NCBI GenBank assembly: GCA_024123915.1
Contig: CP099650.1
Coordinates: forward strand, 186,001-250,000
Direction of reading: 5' to 3'
Length of the DNA stretch: 64,000 nt
Origin: Oxalobacteraceae bacterium OTU3CAMAD1
Lineage (GTDB): Bacteria; Pseudomonadota; Gammaproteobacteria; Burkholderiales; Burkholderiaceae_D
Part shown: positions 25,490-35,300 of the stretch, in pieces
Layout: the number at the start of each line of letters is the position of its first letter
How positions within the stretch are numbered: position 1 is the stretch's first letter
The notes under the pieces: model-generated
What the model was told of the DNA's origin: nothing
Seen by the model: only the letters and a program-made list of their open reading frames with translations
The model's database searches: none
Program-made: the position numbers and the translations under genes

Positions 25490-26386
25490 ATGGCTCCACT
25501 AGACTATCGCGCGCTTGCCGTGCTGGACGCAGTCGCCAGCCACGGCAGCTTTGAAAAAGCCGCGACCGCGCTCGGCATCAGCCAGTCGGCCGTCTCGCAG
25601 CGCATCAAGGCGCTGGAAGACGCCGCCGGCCGCCTGCTGATCGTGCGCGGCCAGCCGGCCGTGCCGACCGGGCTGGGCCAGCGCCTGGTCTCGCACCACC
25701 GCAGCGTCAAATTGATGGAAGCCGCGCTCGACATCGATCTCGGCAACAAGGTTAGCATGCCGGAGATTTCCCTGGCGGTGGACGCGGCCAGCCTGGCCAC
25801 CTGGTTCCCGCTGAGCTTGCAACCGCTGCTGTCGCCGCCGCGTTGTCAACTCAACATCCAGCAGGCAACGCGCGACATGGCCCTGCATCTGGTGCGGGAG
25901 GGTAGCGTATTCGGCAGCATCGCCGCCGCCCAGCCGCACGGCGAGCACACGGCAAACGGTCCCGAGGTGACGCCGCTGGGCAAGCTGCGCTATGTCTGCG
26001 TGGCCACGCCGGTGTTCGCCGGCCACTGGTTCGGCGACGGCTTCTCGGCCGAGGCGGCCCGGCTGGCGCCGGCGGTGGTGTGCGACCGCGACATGATGGC
26101 CGGCTTCCTGCGCGAGGTGCTCGACCTGGACGGCCCGTATCCGCACCACACGGTGCCGCTGTCGCCGGCCAGCGCCGAGTGCATCCACGGCGGCCTGGCC
26201 TACGGGCTGATGCCGCTGTCGCAGGCGACCCGGCCGCTGGCCGACGGCCGTCTGGTGGATCTGGCGCCGGGCAGGCATGTCGATGTGGCGCTGAACTGGC
26301 ACGCGTGGAATCTGGACACGCCATTTACGCGCGCGCTCAGCGAGCAAATCATCGCCACCGCGCGGCGCTTTCTGTTGCAGCCTTAA
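25490..26386 (+). CDS. LysR family regulator, ArgP-like
   Basis: 298 residues. The N-terminal winged helix-turn-helix (LDYRALAVLDAVASHGSFEK, then ALGISQSAVSQRIKALED) is close to the ArgP/IciA type. The effector domain follows (LNIQQATRDMALHLVREGSV). ArgP senses Lys/Arg and normally controls the exporter argO/lysE, but here the divergent partner is a flavoprotein disulfide reductase, so target and ligand may differ. The gene ends convergently with priA, their stop codons sharing two bases. Confidence 0.85.
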   Translation: MAPLDYRALAVLDAVASHGSFEKAATALGISQSAVSQRIKALEDAAGRLLIVRGQPAVPTGLGQRLVSHHRSVKLMEAALDIDLGNKVSMPEISLAVDAASLATWFPLSLQPLLSPPRCQLNIQQATRDMALHLVREGSVFGSIAAAQPHGEHTANGPEVTPLGKLRYVCVATPVFAGHWFGDGFSAEAARLAPAVVCDRDMMAGFLREVLDLDGPYPHHTVPLSPASAECIHGGLAYGLMPLSQATRPLADGRLVDLAPGRHVDVALNWHAWNLDTPFTRALSEQIIATARRFLLQP

Positions 26387-28416
26387 ATATCGAGCGGATC
26401 GACTTCCAGCGACCATTTCACGCGGCTTTTCATCTCGCGCAGGGTCCACAGCCAATCCTTTAGGAACGCCTGCAGCATCGGCCGCGACGCCGATTCGACC
26501 AGCAACTGCGCGCGGTCGACATTGTGCACGCGGGTCATGCTCATCGGGATCGGATCGTTGATCGTGATGCCCGGATGCTCGACGCAATCGCGCGCGATAG
26601 TCAGGAACTCGATGGCGGTCGCCAGCTCGGGCGCCTCGGCCCGCAACAGCGCCTGGAACAGGTACGGCGGCAGCGCGGCCTGCTCGCGCTCCTCCAGCAG
26701 CGCGGACGCGAAGTGGTCGTAATCGTGGTGCACCACCGCGCCGTACAGCGGATGCTGTGGATAGCGGGTCTGGATCAGCACCTCGCTGATGCTGCCGCCT
26801 TCCGTGCGCCCGGCGCGGCCGGCGCGTCCCGCCACCTGCATCAGCTGCGCGAACAGCCGCTCGCTGGCGCGGTAATCCTGCGAGAACAGCGCGGTGTCCG
26901 GATTGAGAATGCCGACCAGCGTAAGCTTCTTGAAGTCGTGTCCCTTGGCGACCATCTGGGTGCCGATCAGGATATCGACCTCGCCGCGATGGACGGTGTC
27001 GAAGGCCTCCTGTGCGCTGCCCTTCTTGCGGGTCGAGTCGGCGTCGATGCGCAGCACGCGCGCCTCCGGGAACAGCGCCTGCAGGCCCTCCTCGACGCGC
27101 TGGGTGCCGCGTCCCAGCGGTTGCAGGTCGACGTTGCCGCAGGTCGGGCAGTGGCGCGGAATGCGCAGCTCCAGGCTGCAGTGGTGGCAGCGCAGCCGGT
27201 GCTCGGGACGGTGCAGCACCATGAACGAGGTACAGCGCGTGCACTCGCTGATCCAGCCGCACGATTCGCAGCAGATCACCGGCGCGTAGCCGCGTCGGTT
27301 GAGGAACAACAGCGATTGCTCGCCGCGCTCCATGCGCTGCTTGATGGCGGCGATCAGTCCCGATGTCAGGCCGTCCTTCGGCTTGTCGCGCTCCATGTCG
27401 ATCAGTTTCACCTGCGGCAGCACGGCGTTCTTGACGGCGCGCTCGCGCAGTTCCAGCTTGCGGTAGCGGCCCGACTGCGCGTGGTGCCAGCTCTCGAGCG
27501 ACGGCGTGGCCGATCCGAGCACGATCGGAATCGCCAGCTGCCAGGCGCGCCACACGGCCAGGTCGCGCGCCGAATAGCGCAAGCCTTCCTGCTGCTTGTA
27601 CGACGGGTCGTGCTCCTCGTCGATGACGATCAGCTTCAGGTTCGGCAGCGAGGCCAGGATCGCCAGCCGCGTGCCGAGCACGATGCGCGCCCGGCCCTGG
27701 TGCGCGGCCAGCCAGTGCAGCATGCGCTCGCCTTCGGACAGGCTGCTGTGCAGGGTCGCCAGCATCACGCCGGGGAAGCGCGCGCGGATATTGCCTTCCA
27801 ACTGGGGCGTCAGGTTAATCTCGGGCACCAGGATCAAGATCTGCGCATCCACGTCGCGCGCCAGCACTTGCGCGCACGCCTGCAGATACACCTCGGTCTT
27901 GCCGCTGCCGGTCACGCCGTACAGCAAAGTGGGCGTGAAACCCACGGCGCCGCCGATGGCGTCGGCCGCCTCCTGCTGCGAGGGATTGAGCACCGGCATG
28001 TTGAGCGGCGTGCCGTCGTGGGGGGCGTCGAGCTTGGCCAGCTTTTTCAGCGCCTTGTCCAGGGTGAGCGGGGTGGGCGCGCGCAGGTTCTTCGGCAAGC
28101 CCGGCAGGGCCACCTCGCCCAACGGACGCTGATAATAGTCGGCGGCGAAGCCGGCCAGCGCCAGCCATTGCGCCGACAGCGGCGCCAGCTGGCTGCGGAT
28201 CGCTAGCGCGTCCTTCAATTTCCCGTCGGGCACATCGGTCTCGGCGGCGACGCCGACGATCAGCCCCATCACCTCGCGCGGGCCGAACGGGACGAACGCC
28301 AATTGGCCGACTTGCGGCTGTTCCGCCGCATCGCAATACCAGCGGTAGTCGAAAATGGCATTCAGCGGCGTGTCGAGCGCCACCTGAAGAATGCAATGGT
28401 GAAAGAGGCCCTGCAT
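26383..28416 (-). CDS. priA: Primosomal protein N' (PriA helicase)
   Basis: About 677 residues. N-terminal 3'-OH-binding domain (ILQVALDTPLNAIFDYRW), Walker A LLYGVTGSGKTEVYLQ, DEEH box LIVIDEEHDPSYKQQEG, and eight zinc cysteines in two groups (CCESCGWISECTRC, then CHHCSLELRIPRHCPTCG). The helicase C-terminal part has GTQMVAKGHDF and QVAGRAGRAGR. It restarts stalled forks by loading the primosome. ATG 28416 (MQGLFHHC) fits the family N-terminus; a longer frame reaches 28449. Upstream lies the DnaA-box region; the gene converges with the ArgP-like gene without a visible terminator. Confidence 0.95.
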   Translation of the reverse strand: MQGLFHHCILQVALDTPLNAIFDYRWYCDAAEQPQVGQLAFVPFGPREVMGLIVGVAAETDVPDGKLKDALAIRSQLAPLSAQWLALAGFAADYYQRPLGEVALPGLPKNLRAPTPLTLDKALKKLAKLDAPHDGTPLNMPVLNPSQQEAADAIGGAVGFTPTLLYGVTGSGKTEVYLQACAQVLARDVDAQILILVPEINLTPQLEGNIRARFPGVMLATLHSSLSEGERMLHWLAAHQGRARIVLGTRLAILASLPNLKLIVIDEEHDPSYKQQEGLRYSARDLAVWRAWQLAIPIVLGSATPSLESWHHAQSGRYRKLELRERAVKNAVLPQVKLIDMERDKPKDGLTSGLIAAIKQRMERGEQSLLFLNRRGYAPVICCESCGWISECTRCTSFMVLHRPEHRLRCHHCSLELRIPRHCPTCGNVDLQPLGRGTQRVEEGLQALFPEARVLRIDADSTRKKGSAQEAFDTVHRGEVDILIGTQMVAKGHDFKKLTLVGILNPDTALFSQDYRASERLFAQLMQVAGRAGRAGRTEGGSISEVLIQTRYPQHPLYGAVVHHDYDHFASALLEEREQAALPPYLFQALLRAEAPELATAIEFLTIARDCVEHPGITINDPIPMSMTRVHNVDRAQLLVESASRPMLQAFLKDWLWTLREMKSRVKWSLEVDPLDI

Positions 28417-28454
28417 AGATCCAATCACATGAAATTCGGTGCTGTGCAAGACTG

Positions 28455-28484
28455 CACAGTTTTTGTGGATAACTTTGTGGACAA
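28455..28484. repeat. 30-bp direct repeat with DnaA boxes, left copy
   Basis: Thirty bases from CACAGTTTTTGTGG to TTTGTGGACAA are identical to 28889-28918. The unit contains a perfect DnaA box (TTATCCACA on the minus strand, 28464-28472) and a one-mismatch box (TTGTCCACA, 28476-28484). Confidence 0.9.
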
Positions 28485-29082
28485 GAGAATCTTAATCTCC
28501 GGAAACCAATCACTTAACAGTTGGTAGCCGTCGGAACCGGGCAAATATTCGAAATTATTTTCTTTTAAAATCAATCACTTGGAAAAACCCTCCTAGGAGA
28601 CGGAGAAATGCGCTTTTTTCTCTCCGGCTGTGCATAAGTGAAGTATTTCCGATTAATTTTTAACGATTTCCAACACTTTCCGGGGCGTTTTAATGGCTAC
28701 CGGAAAGTACAACGTTCGGCCGATAACGACAAATTTTATACAGGCCGCGCCCAAATGGTTTGCGCGCACATAACTTCGTTATCAAGCCAGCCATTTTGCC
28801 TAAAAATCGTGCAGCGCAACATAGACCTCATGCAAAACAACAACATTATGGCTAAGTCACGGTTTACTAAGTACTTTTATTTTTTATCCACAGTTTTTGT
28901 GGATAACTTTGTGGACAATGAAGAAATAAACTCGCGGAAGCCCGACTTATGGGTTTACAACCAGTACACAGCCTCATCCAGCAAGCCGAAATTACAATTA
29001 CAAATCAACGACTTAGAACCAACGCCCGGGCGAGGAAAATAGTGCTGCCTGTTATTCTTGCACCAAAAAAAATTGTGCATAA
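28464..29082. other. DnaA-box cluster in an AT-rich gap: candidate oriC or DnaA-binding locus
   Basis: The region between priA and hemE (28417-29159) has no credible gene. It contains five perfect TTATNCACA boxes: 28464-28472, 28629-28637, 28884-28892, 28898-28906 and 29074-29082 (all minus orientation except 28884). Two one-mismatch TTGTCCACA boxes lie at 28476-28484 and 28910-28918. Boxes 28884 and 28898 form a tight inverted pair. AT-rich tracts at about 28541-28590 and 28866-28888 could be an unwinding element. Flanking genes include the fork-restart factor priA. dnaA, dnaN, gyrB and rpmH are not in the window. The box density far exceeds chance, but origin activity is inference. Confidence 0.6.
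28889..28918. repeat. 30-bp direct repeat with DnaA boxes, right copy
   Basis: Identical to 28455-28484 over 30 bp. This copy is preceded by TTATC, which creates an extra perfect plus-strand DnaA box (28884-28892) facing the minus-strand one across a 5-bp spacer. Confidence 0.9.
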
Positions 29083-29110
29083 GTCGGTTTGCTTTCCTCT
29101 GCGCACCAAT

Positions 29111-29143
29111 GAAAATGGGGCACGCTCCATCGGAACGTGCCCC
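29111..29143 (-). terminator. Intrinsic terminator after hemE
   Basis: An 8-bp stem GGGGCACG / CGTGCCCC (29117-29124, 29136-29143), followed on the minus strand by ATTTTCATT. It starts 17 bp after the hemE stop and so shields the DnaA-box region from hemE transcription. Confidence 0.75.
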
Positions 29144-29159
29144 ACGGGTTTGCGGTAGC

Positions 29160-30242
29160 TCAAGATGCGCGCTGGGCCTTGCTGTAGGCGTGAACAGCGT
29201 CCACCATGGCCGCCACATTCTCCGGCGGCGTGAACTGGGAGATGCCGTGGCCCAAATTAAATACGTGTCCATGGCCGTTTTCCGGCTTACCGAAGGCGTC
29301 CAGCACCTTGTGCACTTCGGCGCGGATCTGCTCGGGGCTGGCGAACAGGATCGCCGGGTCCAAGTTGCCTTGCAGACCGACCTTGTGGCCGACCAGCTTG
29401 CGCGCCTGCGTCAGGTTCACGGTCCAGTCCAGGCCTACCGCGTCGGCGCCGATGTCGGCGATCTGCTCGATCCACTGGCCGCCGCCCTTGGTGAAGACGA
29501 TGGCCGGAATCTTAACGCCGTCCTTGTCCCTCTTCAGCAGCGACACCACCTGGCGCATGTAATCGAGCGAGAACGCCTGGTAGGCGCCGTCGGCCAGCGC
29601 GCCGCCCCACGAGTCGAAGATCATCACCGCCTGGGCGCCGGCGTCGATCTGGGCGTTCAGGTACTCGGCAACCGCCTTGGCATTGATGGCCAGGATGTGG
29701 TGCATCAGGTCCGGACGGTTGTACAGCATCTTTTTGATGGTGTGGAACTCGCGCGAGCCCTGGCCTTCGACCATATAGCACGCCAGCGTCCACGGGCTGC
29801 CCGAGAAGCCGATCAGCGGCACGCGGCCGTTCAATTCCGTGCGGATCTGCGTGACCGCCTTGAATACATAGTCCAGCGACCCCAGTTCCGGTGCGCGCAG
29901 CGCCAGCACGTCGGCCTCGGTTTTGAGCGGACGCTCGAACTTGGGGCCTTCGCCTTCGACGAAATACAGGCCCAGGCCCATCGCGTCGGGCACCGTCAGG
30001 ATGTCGGAGAACAGGATGGCGGCGTCCAGCGGGAAGCGGTCCAGCGGCTGCAAGGTCACTTCGGTGGCGTAATCGGGATTGGTGGCCAGGCCCATGAAGG
30101 AGCCCGCTTTTTGGCGCGTGGCGCGGTATTCCGGCAGGTAGCGCCCCGCCTGACGCATCAGCCATACCGGGGTGTGCTCGGTCGGCTGGCGCAACAACGC
30201 ACGCAAAAAGGTGTCATTCTGAAGCGGAGCAAATTGTGGCAT
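29160..30242 (-). CDS. hemE: Uroporphyrinogen III decarboxylase
   Basis: 360 residues. The substrate-binding N-terminus [20 protein letters not shown] is diagnostic, with [19 protein letters not shown] holding the catalytic Asp, and [16 protein letters not shown] and FDSWGGAL further on. It converts uroporphyrinogen III to coproporphyrinogen III in cytosolic heme synthesis. ATG 30242 gives the usual [17 protein letters not shown] start; a TTG nine bases upstream is less likely. A GATAAT is visible on the minus strand about 30 bp upstream as a possible -10. The pairing with priA is common in betaproteobacteria. Confidence 0.96.
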   Translation of the reverse strand: MPQFAPLQNDTFLRALLRQPTEHTPVWLMRQAGRYLPEYRATRQKAGSFMGLATNPDYATEVTLQPLDRFPLDAAILFSDILTVPDAMGLGLYFVEGEGPKFERPLKTEADVLALRAPELGSLDYVFKAVTQIRTELNGRVPLIGFSGSPWTLACYMVEGQGSREFHTIKKMLYNRPDLMHHILAINAKAVAEYLNAQIDAGAQAVMIFDSWGGALADGAYQAFSLDYMRQVVSLLKRDKDGVKIPAIVFTKGGGQWIEQIADIGADAVGLDWTVNLTQARKLVGHKVGLQGNLDPAILFASPEQIRAEVHKVLDAFGKPENGHGHVFNLGHGISQFTPPENVAAMVDAVHAYSKAQRAS

Positions 30243-30309
30243 GAAAGGCAATCAAAAAGCGGGGAAAGGGCTATTATCGCACTCCGCGCCGTTTTTTTTC
30301 GGCGGACGC

Positions 30310-30338
30310 TGGAACATTGCGCGCCCTTTCTCTATCAT
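30310..30338 (+). promoter_or_regulatory. Candidate promoter for the S9 peptidase operon
   Basis: TGGAAC (30310-30315) and TATCAT (30333-30338) with the optimal 17-bp spacer, about 47 bp upstream of the S9 peptidase ATG. A plausible sigma-70 promoter by pattern only. Confidence 0.45.
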
Positions 30339-30384
30339 CCTAGCACCCCCGCCCAGTCACCCAACCCAAGCCCTCGGAGCCGCC

Positions 30385-32370
30385 ATGACATCAGAAGCAT
30401 CGACCATCGCCGAATACGGCACCTGGCCATCGACCATCAGCGCCGAGCGCGTGGCGGCCGGCGCCACGCCGATGTCGTCGCTGATGCTGGGCGGCGCCGA
30501 CGGCGGCGATATCTTCTGGCTGGCCGGACGCGCCGCCGAGGCGGGCCGCAACACGCTGCTGCGCCATCACGGCGCCGTCACCGACGAACTGACGCCGGCG
30601 CCGTTCAATGTGCGCAGCCGCGTGCATGAATACGGCGGTGGCGCCTACGCGGTCGATGGCGAGACGGTCTACTTCTCACATTTTGCCGATAACCGCGTCC
30701 ACCGGCTGGATTTCGCCGGAGATGAGGATTCGCTGTCCGCGCCAGTGCCGCTGACGGCGGCAGGCAAGCAGCGCTTCGCCGATTTCGTGGTCGACGGCGC
30801 GCGCGGACGCCTGATCGGCGTGCGCGAGCTGCACCGCGAGGATGGCCACGGCGAACCGTCCAACACCATTTGCGCGATCGGCATCGCCGACGGCGCTGAA
30901 ACGGTATTGGCGCAAGGCGCCGACTTCTATTCGTCGCCACGGTTGTCGCCGGACGGCCGCGCGCTGGCGTGGCTGACCTGGGACCACCCGCGCATGCCGT
31001 GGGAAGGCACCACCTTGTGGCTGGCCGAATTCCAGGCCGACGGCACGCTGGCGGCCCCGGTGCGCGTGGCCGGCGGCGCCGAGGAATCGATCTGCCAGCC
31101 GGAATGGTCGCCGAACGGGCTGCTGCACTTCGTCTCCGACCGCAGCGGCTGGTGGAACCTGTACCGCCTGGGCGCGGACCGCCAAGGCGTCGAGGCCCTG
31201 TGCCCGATGCAGGCGGAATTCGGCTCGCCGCACTGGACCTTCGGTAACTCGATGTATGGCTTCCGCTCGGCCTCGGAAATCATCTGCACCTATATCGACA
31301 AGGGCGTGAGCCGGCTGGCGCGCCTGCTTCCGGCCAGCGGCAAGCTCGAAGCGATCGCCAATCCGTACGAGGAAATCCGCGAACTGCGCGTGGCGCCCGG
31401 CTACATCGCCATGCTGGCGGGCGGCCCGTCGATCCCGCTGGAGCTGGCGCGCATCGACTTTACCGAGGAAGGCGTGGAAATCCTGGCGCAATCGATCGCC
31501 GACCTGCCCGACGAGGACAACCTGTCCATCCCCGCCAATATCAGCTACCCGAGCGCCAACGGCCGCACCTCGCACGCGTTCTTCTACGCGCCGCGCAACC
31601 GCGACGCGCGCGCGCCGGACGGCAGCAAGCCGCCCGTGATCGTCATCAGCCACGGCGGCCCGACCGGCATGACCGTCAACACGCTGAAACTGGCGACCCA
31701 GTACTGGACCAGCCGTGGCTTCGGCGTGCTCGATGTGAACTACGGCGGCAGCACCGGTTTCGGCCGCGCCTACCGCGACCTGCTCAAGGGCCAGTGGGGC
31801 ATCGTCGATGTCGAGGATTGCGTGGCCGGCGCCCGGGCGCTGGTCGAGCGCGGCCTGGCCGACAACGACCGCCTGATCATCCGTGGCGGCAGCGCCGGCG
31901 GCCTGACGACCCTTTGCGCGCTGACCTTCCATGATGTGTTCAAGGTCGGCGCCAGCTACTACGGCGTCTCCGACCTGCAAGGGCTGGACGACGACTCGCA
32001 CAAGTTCGAATCACGCTATACCGCCTACCTGATCGCGCCGCAGCCGCAGGCGCAAGCGCTGTACAAGGACCGCTCGCCGATCAACCACACCGACAAGCTG
32101 TCGCGCCCGATGATCTTCTTCCAGGGCCTGGACGACAAGGTCGTGCCGCCGCAGCAATCGGAAATGATGGTCGACGCGCTCAAGGCGAGCGGCGTGCCGG
32201 TGGCCTATGTGCCGCTGGAGGGCGAGGGTCACGGCTTCCGCAAGGGCGAGAACATCGTCCGCACCCTGGAGGCGGAGCTGTACTTCTATCAGCGGATACT
32301 GAAGCTGAACCCCGGCCTGCACGATCCTGCGGCGGCAGCGCCGGTCCACATCGATAACCTGAAAGACTGA
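30385..32370 (+). CDS. S9 family prolyl oligopeptidase / acylaminoacyl peptidase
   Basis: 661 residues, no signal peptide. The N-terminal two thirds form a beta-propeller (SPDGRALAWLTWDHPRMPWE, LHFVSDRSGWWNLY). The C-terminal alpha/beta hydrolase carries the nucleophile in RGGSAGGLTTL, the Asp in QGLDDKVVPPQQ and the His in LEGEGHGFRKGEN, a full catalytic triad. It cleaves short peptides in the cytosol, possibly releasing acylated N-terminal residues. ATG 30385 is preferred, with CGGAG upstream. The SNF2 helicase gene begins 7 bp after its stop, so they are co-transcribed. Confidence 0.92.
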   Translation: MTSEASTIAEYGTWPSTISAERVAAGATPMSSLMLGGADGGDIFWLAGRAAEAGRNTLLRHHGAVTDELTPAPFNVRSRVHEYGGGAYAVDGETVYFSHFADNRVHRLDFAGDEDSLSAPVPLTAAGKQRFADFVVDGARGRLIGVRELHREDGHGEPSNTICAIGIADGAETVLAQGADFYSSPRLSPDGRALAWLTWDHPRMPWEGTTLWLAEFQADGTLAAPVRVAGGAEESICQPEWSPNGLLHFVSDRSGWWNLYRLGADRQGVEALCPMQAEFGSPHWTFGNSMYGFRSASEIICTYIDKGVSRLARLLPASGKLEAIANPYEEIRELRVAPGYIAMLAGGPSIPLELARIDFTEEGVEILAQSIADLPDEDNLSIPANISYPSANGRTSHAFFYAPRNRDARAPDGSKPPVIVISHGGPTGMTVNTLKLATQYWTSRGFGVLDVNYGGSTGFGRAYRDLLKGQWGIVDVEDCVAGARALVERGLADNDRLIIRGGSAGGLTTLCALTFHDVFKVGASYYGVSDLQGLDDDSHKFESRYTAYLIAPQPQAQALYKDRSPINHTDKLSRPMIFFQGLDDKVVPPQQSEMMVDALKASGVPVAYVPLEGEGHGFRKGENIVRTLEAELYFYQRILKLNPGLHDPAAAAPVHIDNLKD

Positions 32371-32377
32371 TCCACGC

Positions 32378-35300
32378 ATGGCCGACCCGAAGCTGCTTGC
32401 CGAATTTGACGCGCTTGAATTCAATGAAAAAATGATACTGGCGCTGCTCGCCCTGATCGGCGAGCCGGTCGGGCGCACCGCCATCCTCGATCATTTGAAC
32501 AAGGCGCGCATCGAGGACAAGGACGGCCACCACTACAACGTCGGCACCCTGGACGAATCGATGCGCAAGCTGGAACGGCTGGCCTTCATCAGCGTCGTCA
32601 CCGGGCGCGGCTTCGTCTGCAATCCCAAGCTGCGCTGGCCGGCCATGCGCGCCTCGATCGGTACCCACGCGCTCGACGACCTGTGCGAAGCCTACGATGA
32701 ACTGGTGCCGATGCGCCAGACCTGGAACAGCGTCGAGCCGCGCAGCTACCGCGCCGGCATGGCGCGCCTGCGCATGGGCCTTCTGCGCGGCCAGGCGCCG
32801 CAGCAGATCCAGCCGATCCTGGCCTTCTGCCTCGGCAGCTACGAGGCGGCGCAGCTGCACCCCATCGTCGACATCTTCGGCCGTCCGTTCGAGCCGGGGA
32901 TGATCGCGCGCGTCCATCCGCTGCTGCAGGACGACGTGCTGGCGGTGCTGCTGGAGAACGCCAAGCGTGAACTGCCCACCGTGCCGGTGATCCGCGAGTT
33001 CTGCGAACAGCACCTGCAACGGCGACTGGCGGCCAAGGACGACATCAGTCCCGAACTGCGGCTGGCGTTGGCGGAGGACGCCATCCTGTGCGGCCGCCTG
33101 GACGACGCCAAGCGCTATCTGGAGCGCACGGCCGGCCCGCAAAGCCAGTTCCTGGCCAGCACCATCGTGCTGCTGCGCGGCGCCACCGGCGCGGCCTTCG
33201 TCGGCTACGAGGCGGCGCTAAAGCTGCTGCGCCGCGAAACGGGCAAACGCAAACACCTGTTCGCCGGCATCGGCGCCTATCTGTATCTGCTGTCGCTGTT
33301 GCGCAGCGAGGACCCCAAACATCAAAAAGCGGCGGACGCCTACCTCGAGATCGCGGTACGCATGCCGCCAAACTACGACGCCGCCATCCACCAGCAGATC
33401 GACATGCTGCGCCAGATCCGCGCAGGCACCATGCAAACGGACGTCGTCTCCGCGCTGCCGTGGGACACCGCCGTGCAGACGCAGTTGTTCCAGTGCCTGC
33501 TATATTTCTGGCTGTCGTTGCCGCATCTGGGCGAGCGCCGCCTGCAGTTGCAGGAGCTGTTCGAGAACGCCGAACGCGCCGGCTACCTGTTCATCGCGGC
33601 GCAGGCGGCCGCCCTGCTCGGCCACCTGGGCGACGTCGACCAGCAGCGCCACGCGAGCGCGCTGCGCACGCGTCTCGGCATCCCGGACATGACGGTGTGG
33701 TTCGAGCGGCAGGAAGCGTGGCAGCGGCAGTTGTCGGCGTTGATCAACCTGCAGCAGCCGGCGACGGCGGAAGCGGCCGGCGCCACGCGACTGGTGTGGC
33801 AGCTGACCTACGACAACCGCCACGGCCTGACCGACGTCGCGCCGGTCGAGCAAAAACGCGACGCGCGCGGCTTGTGGAGCAAGGGCCGCGCCGTCGGCTT
33901 GAAGCGCCTGCGCTTCGAGCCGGAACAATTCGATTTCCTGACGCCGCAGGACGTGCGCGTGTCGGAGGCGATCTCGGTGGCCCACCGCAGCTACCAGTCC
34001 AGCGGCCTGGCCTACGAGATCGACCCGCAGCGCGCCGCCTCCGCGCTGATCGGCCACCCGCTGCTGTTTTGGGCCGACGCCCCCGACACGCGCGTGGAAA
34101 TGCTGGCCGGCGAGCCGGAACTGCTGATCAAGAAAAGCCCGGGCAACCTGGAAATCCGCCTGCACCCGCGCATCCCGGACGACAATTCCTTCGTCATCGT
34201 CAGCAAGGAGACGCCGACGCGCCTGCGCGTGGTCAGCATCCTCGACGAGCACCGCCGCATCGCCGCCATCGTCGGCGACAGCCTGACGGTGCCGGCGCAC
34301 GCCGAGCAGCAGGTGCTGCACGCGATCAGCTCCATCTCGTCGCTGGTGACGGTGCAGTCGGAGATCGGCGGCGCCGCGCCGGACATGCAGCAGGTGGAGG
34401 CCGACACCCGGCTGCACGTGCATCTGCTGCCGTACCAGCACGGCCTGAAGATGCAGATCCTGGTGCGGCCGCTGGCCAACGGCGCCTACTACGCGCCGGG
34501 CGCCGGCGCCGACAGCGTGATCGCCGATGTCGGCGGCAAGCCGGTGCAGGCGCGCCGCCATCTGATCGACGAACGCGACGCCGAGCGTGAGCTGATCGCC
34601 AAGTGCCCGGTGCTGGAATCGGCCGAACAGGATCATGGCGAATGGCTGCTCGGGCAACCGGCGCTGTGCCTGCAATTGCTGGTCGAGCTGCAGGAAATGA
34701 AAGCGGGCAGCATCGTGCTGGCCTGGCCGGAGGGCGAGAAATTCCGCGTCACCGCCAAGGTCGAGACCAAGCAGGTGCGCCTATCCATCAAGAGCAACAA
34801 GGACTGGTTCGCGGCCAGCGGCGAGGTGCAGATCGACGAAGACAAGGTTATGGACCTGCGCACCCTGCTGGAGCTGATGCAGAAGAACCAGAGCCGCTTC
34901 GTGGAACTGGGCGAGAACCGCTACCTGGCGCTGACCGAGGAGCTGCACCGGCGCCTGCGCGAAGTGTCGGCCTACGGCGAGCTGACCGCCGACGGCGTGC
35001 GCCTGCATCCGCTGGCCGCGTTCGCGCTTGAGGAGCTGGCCGACGACGTCGGCGGCCTGAAGGCGGACAAGCTGTGGAAGGAGCACTTGCAGCGCATGGC
35101 GTCGCAGGCGGCGTTCGAGCCGCATCTGCCAAGCACCTTGCAGGCCGAGTTGCGCGACTACCAGCTGGAAGGCTACAACTGGCTGTCGCGCCTTGCGCAT
35201 TGGGGCGTGGGCGCCTGCCTGGCCGACGATATGGGCCTCGGTAAAACCTTGCAGGCGATCGCGCTGATCCTGTCGCGCGCGCCGCAAGGGCCGACCCTGG

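Noticed and set aside
28638..29042. A 134-codon plus-strand frame in the priA-hemE gap
   Set aside because: It runs through the DnaA boxes (the boxes give VFVDNFVDN by chance), has no RBS and shows non-coding composition.
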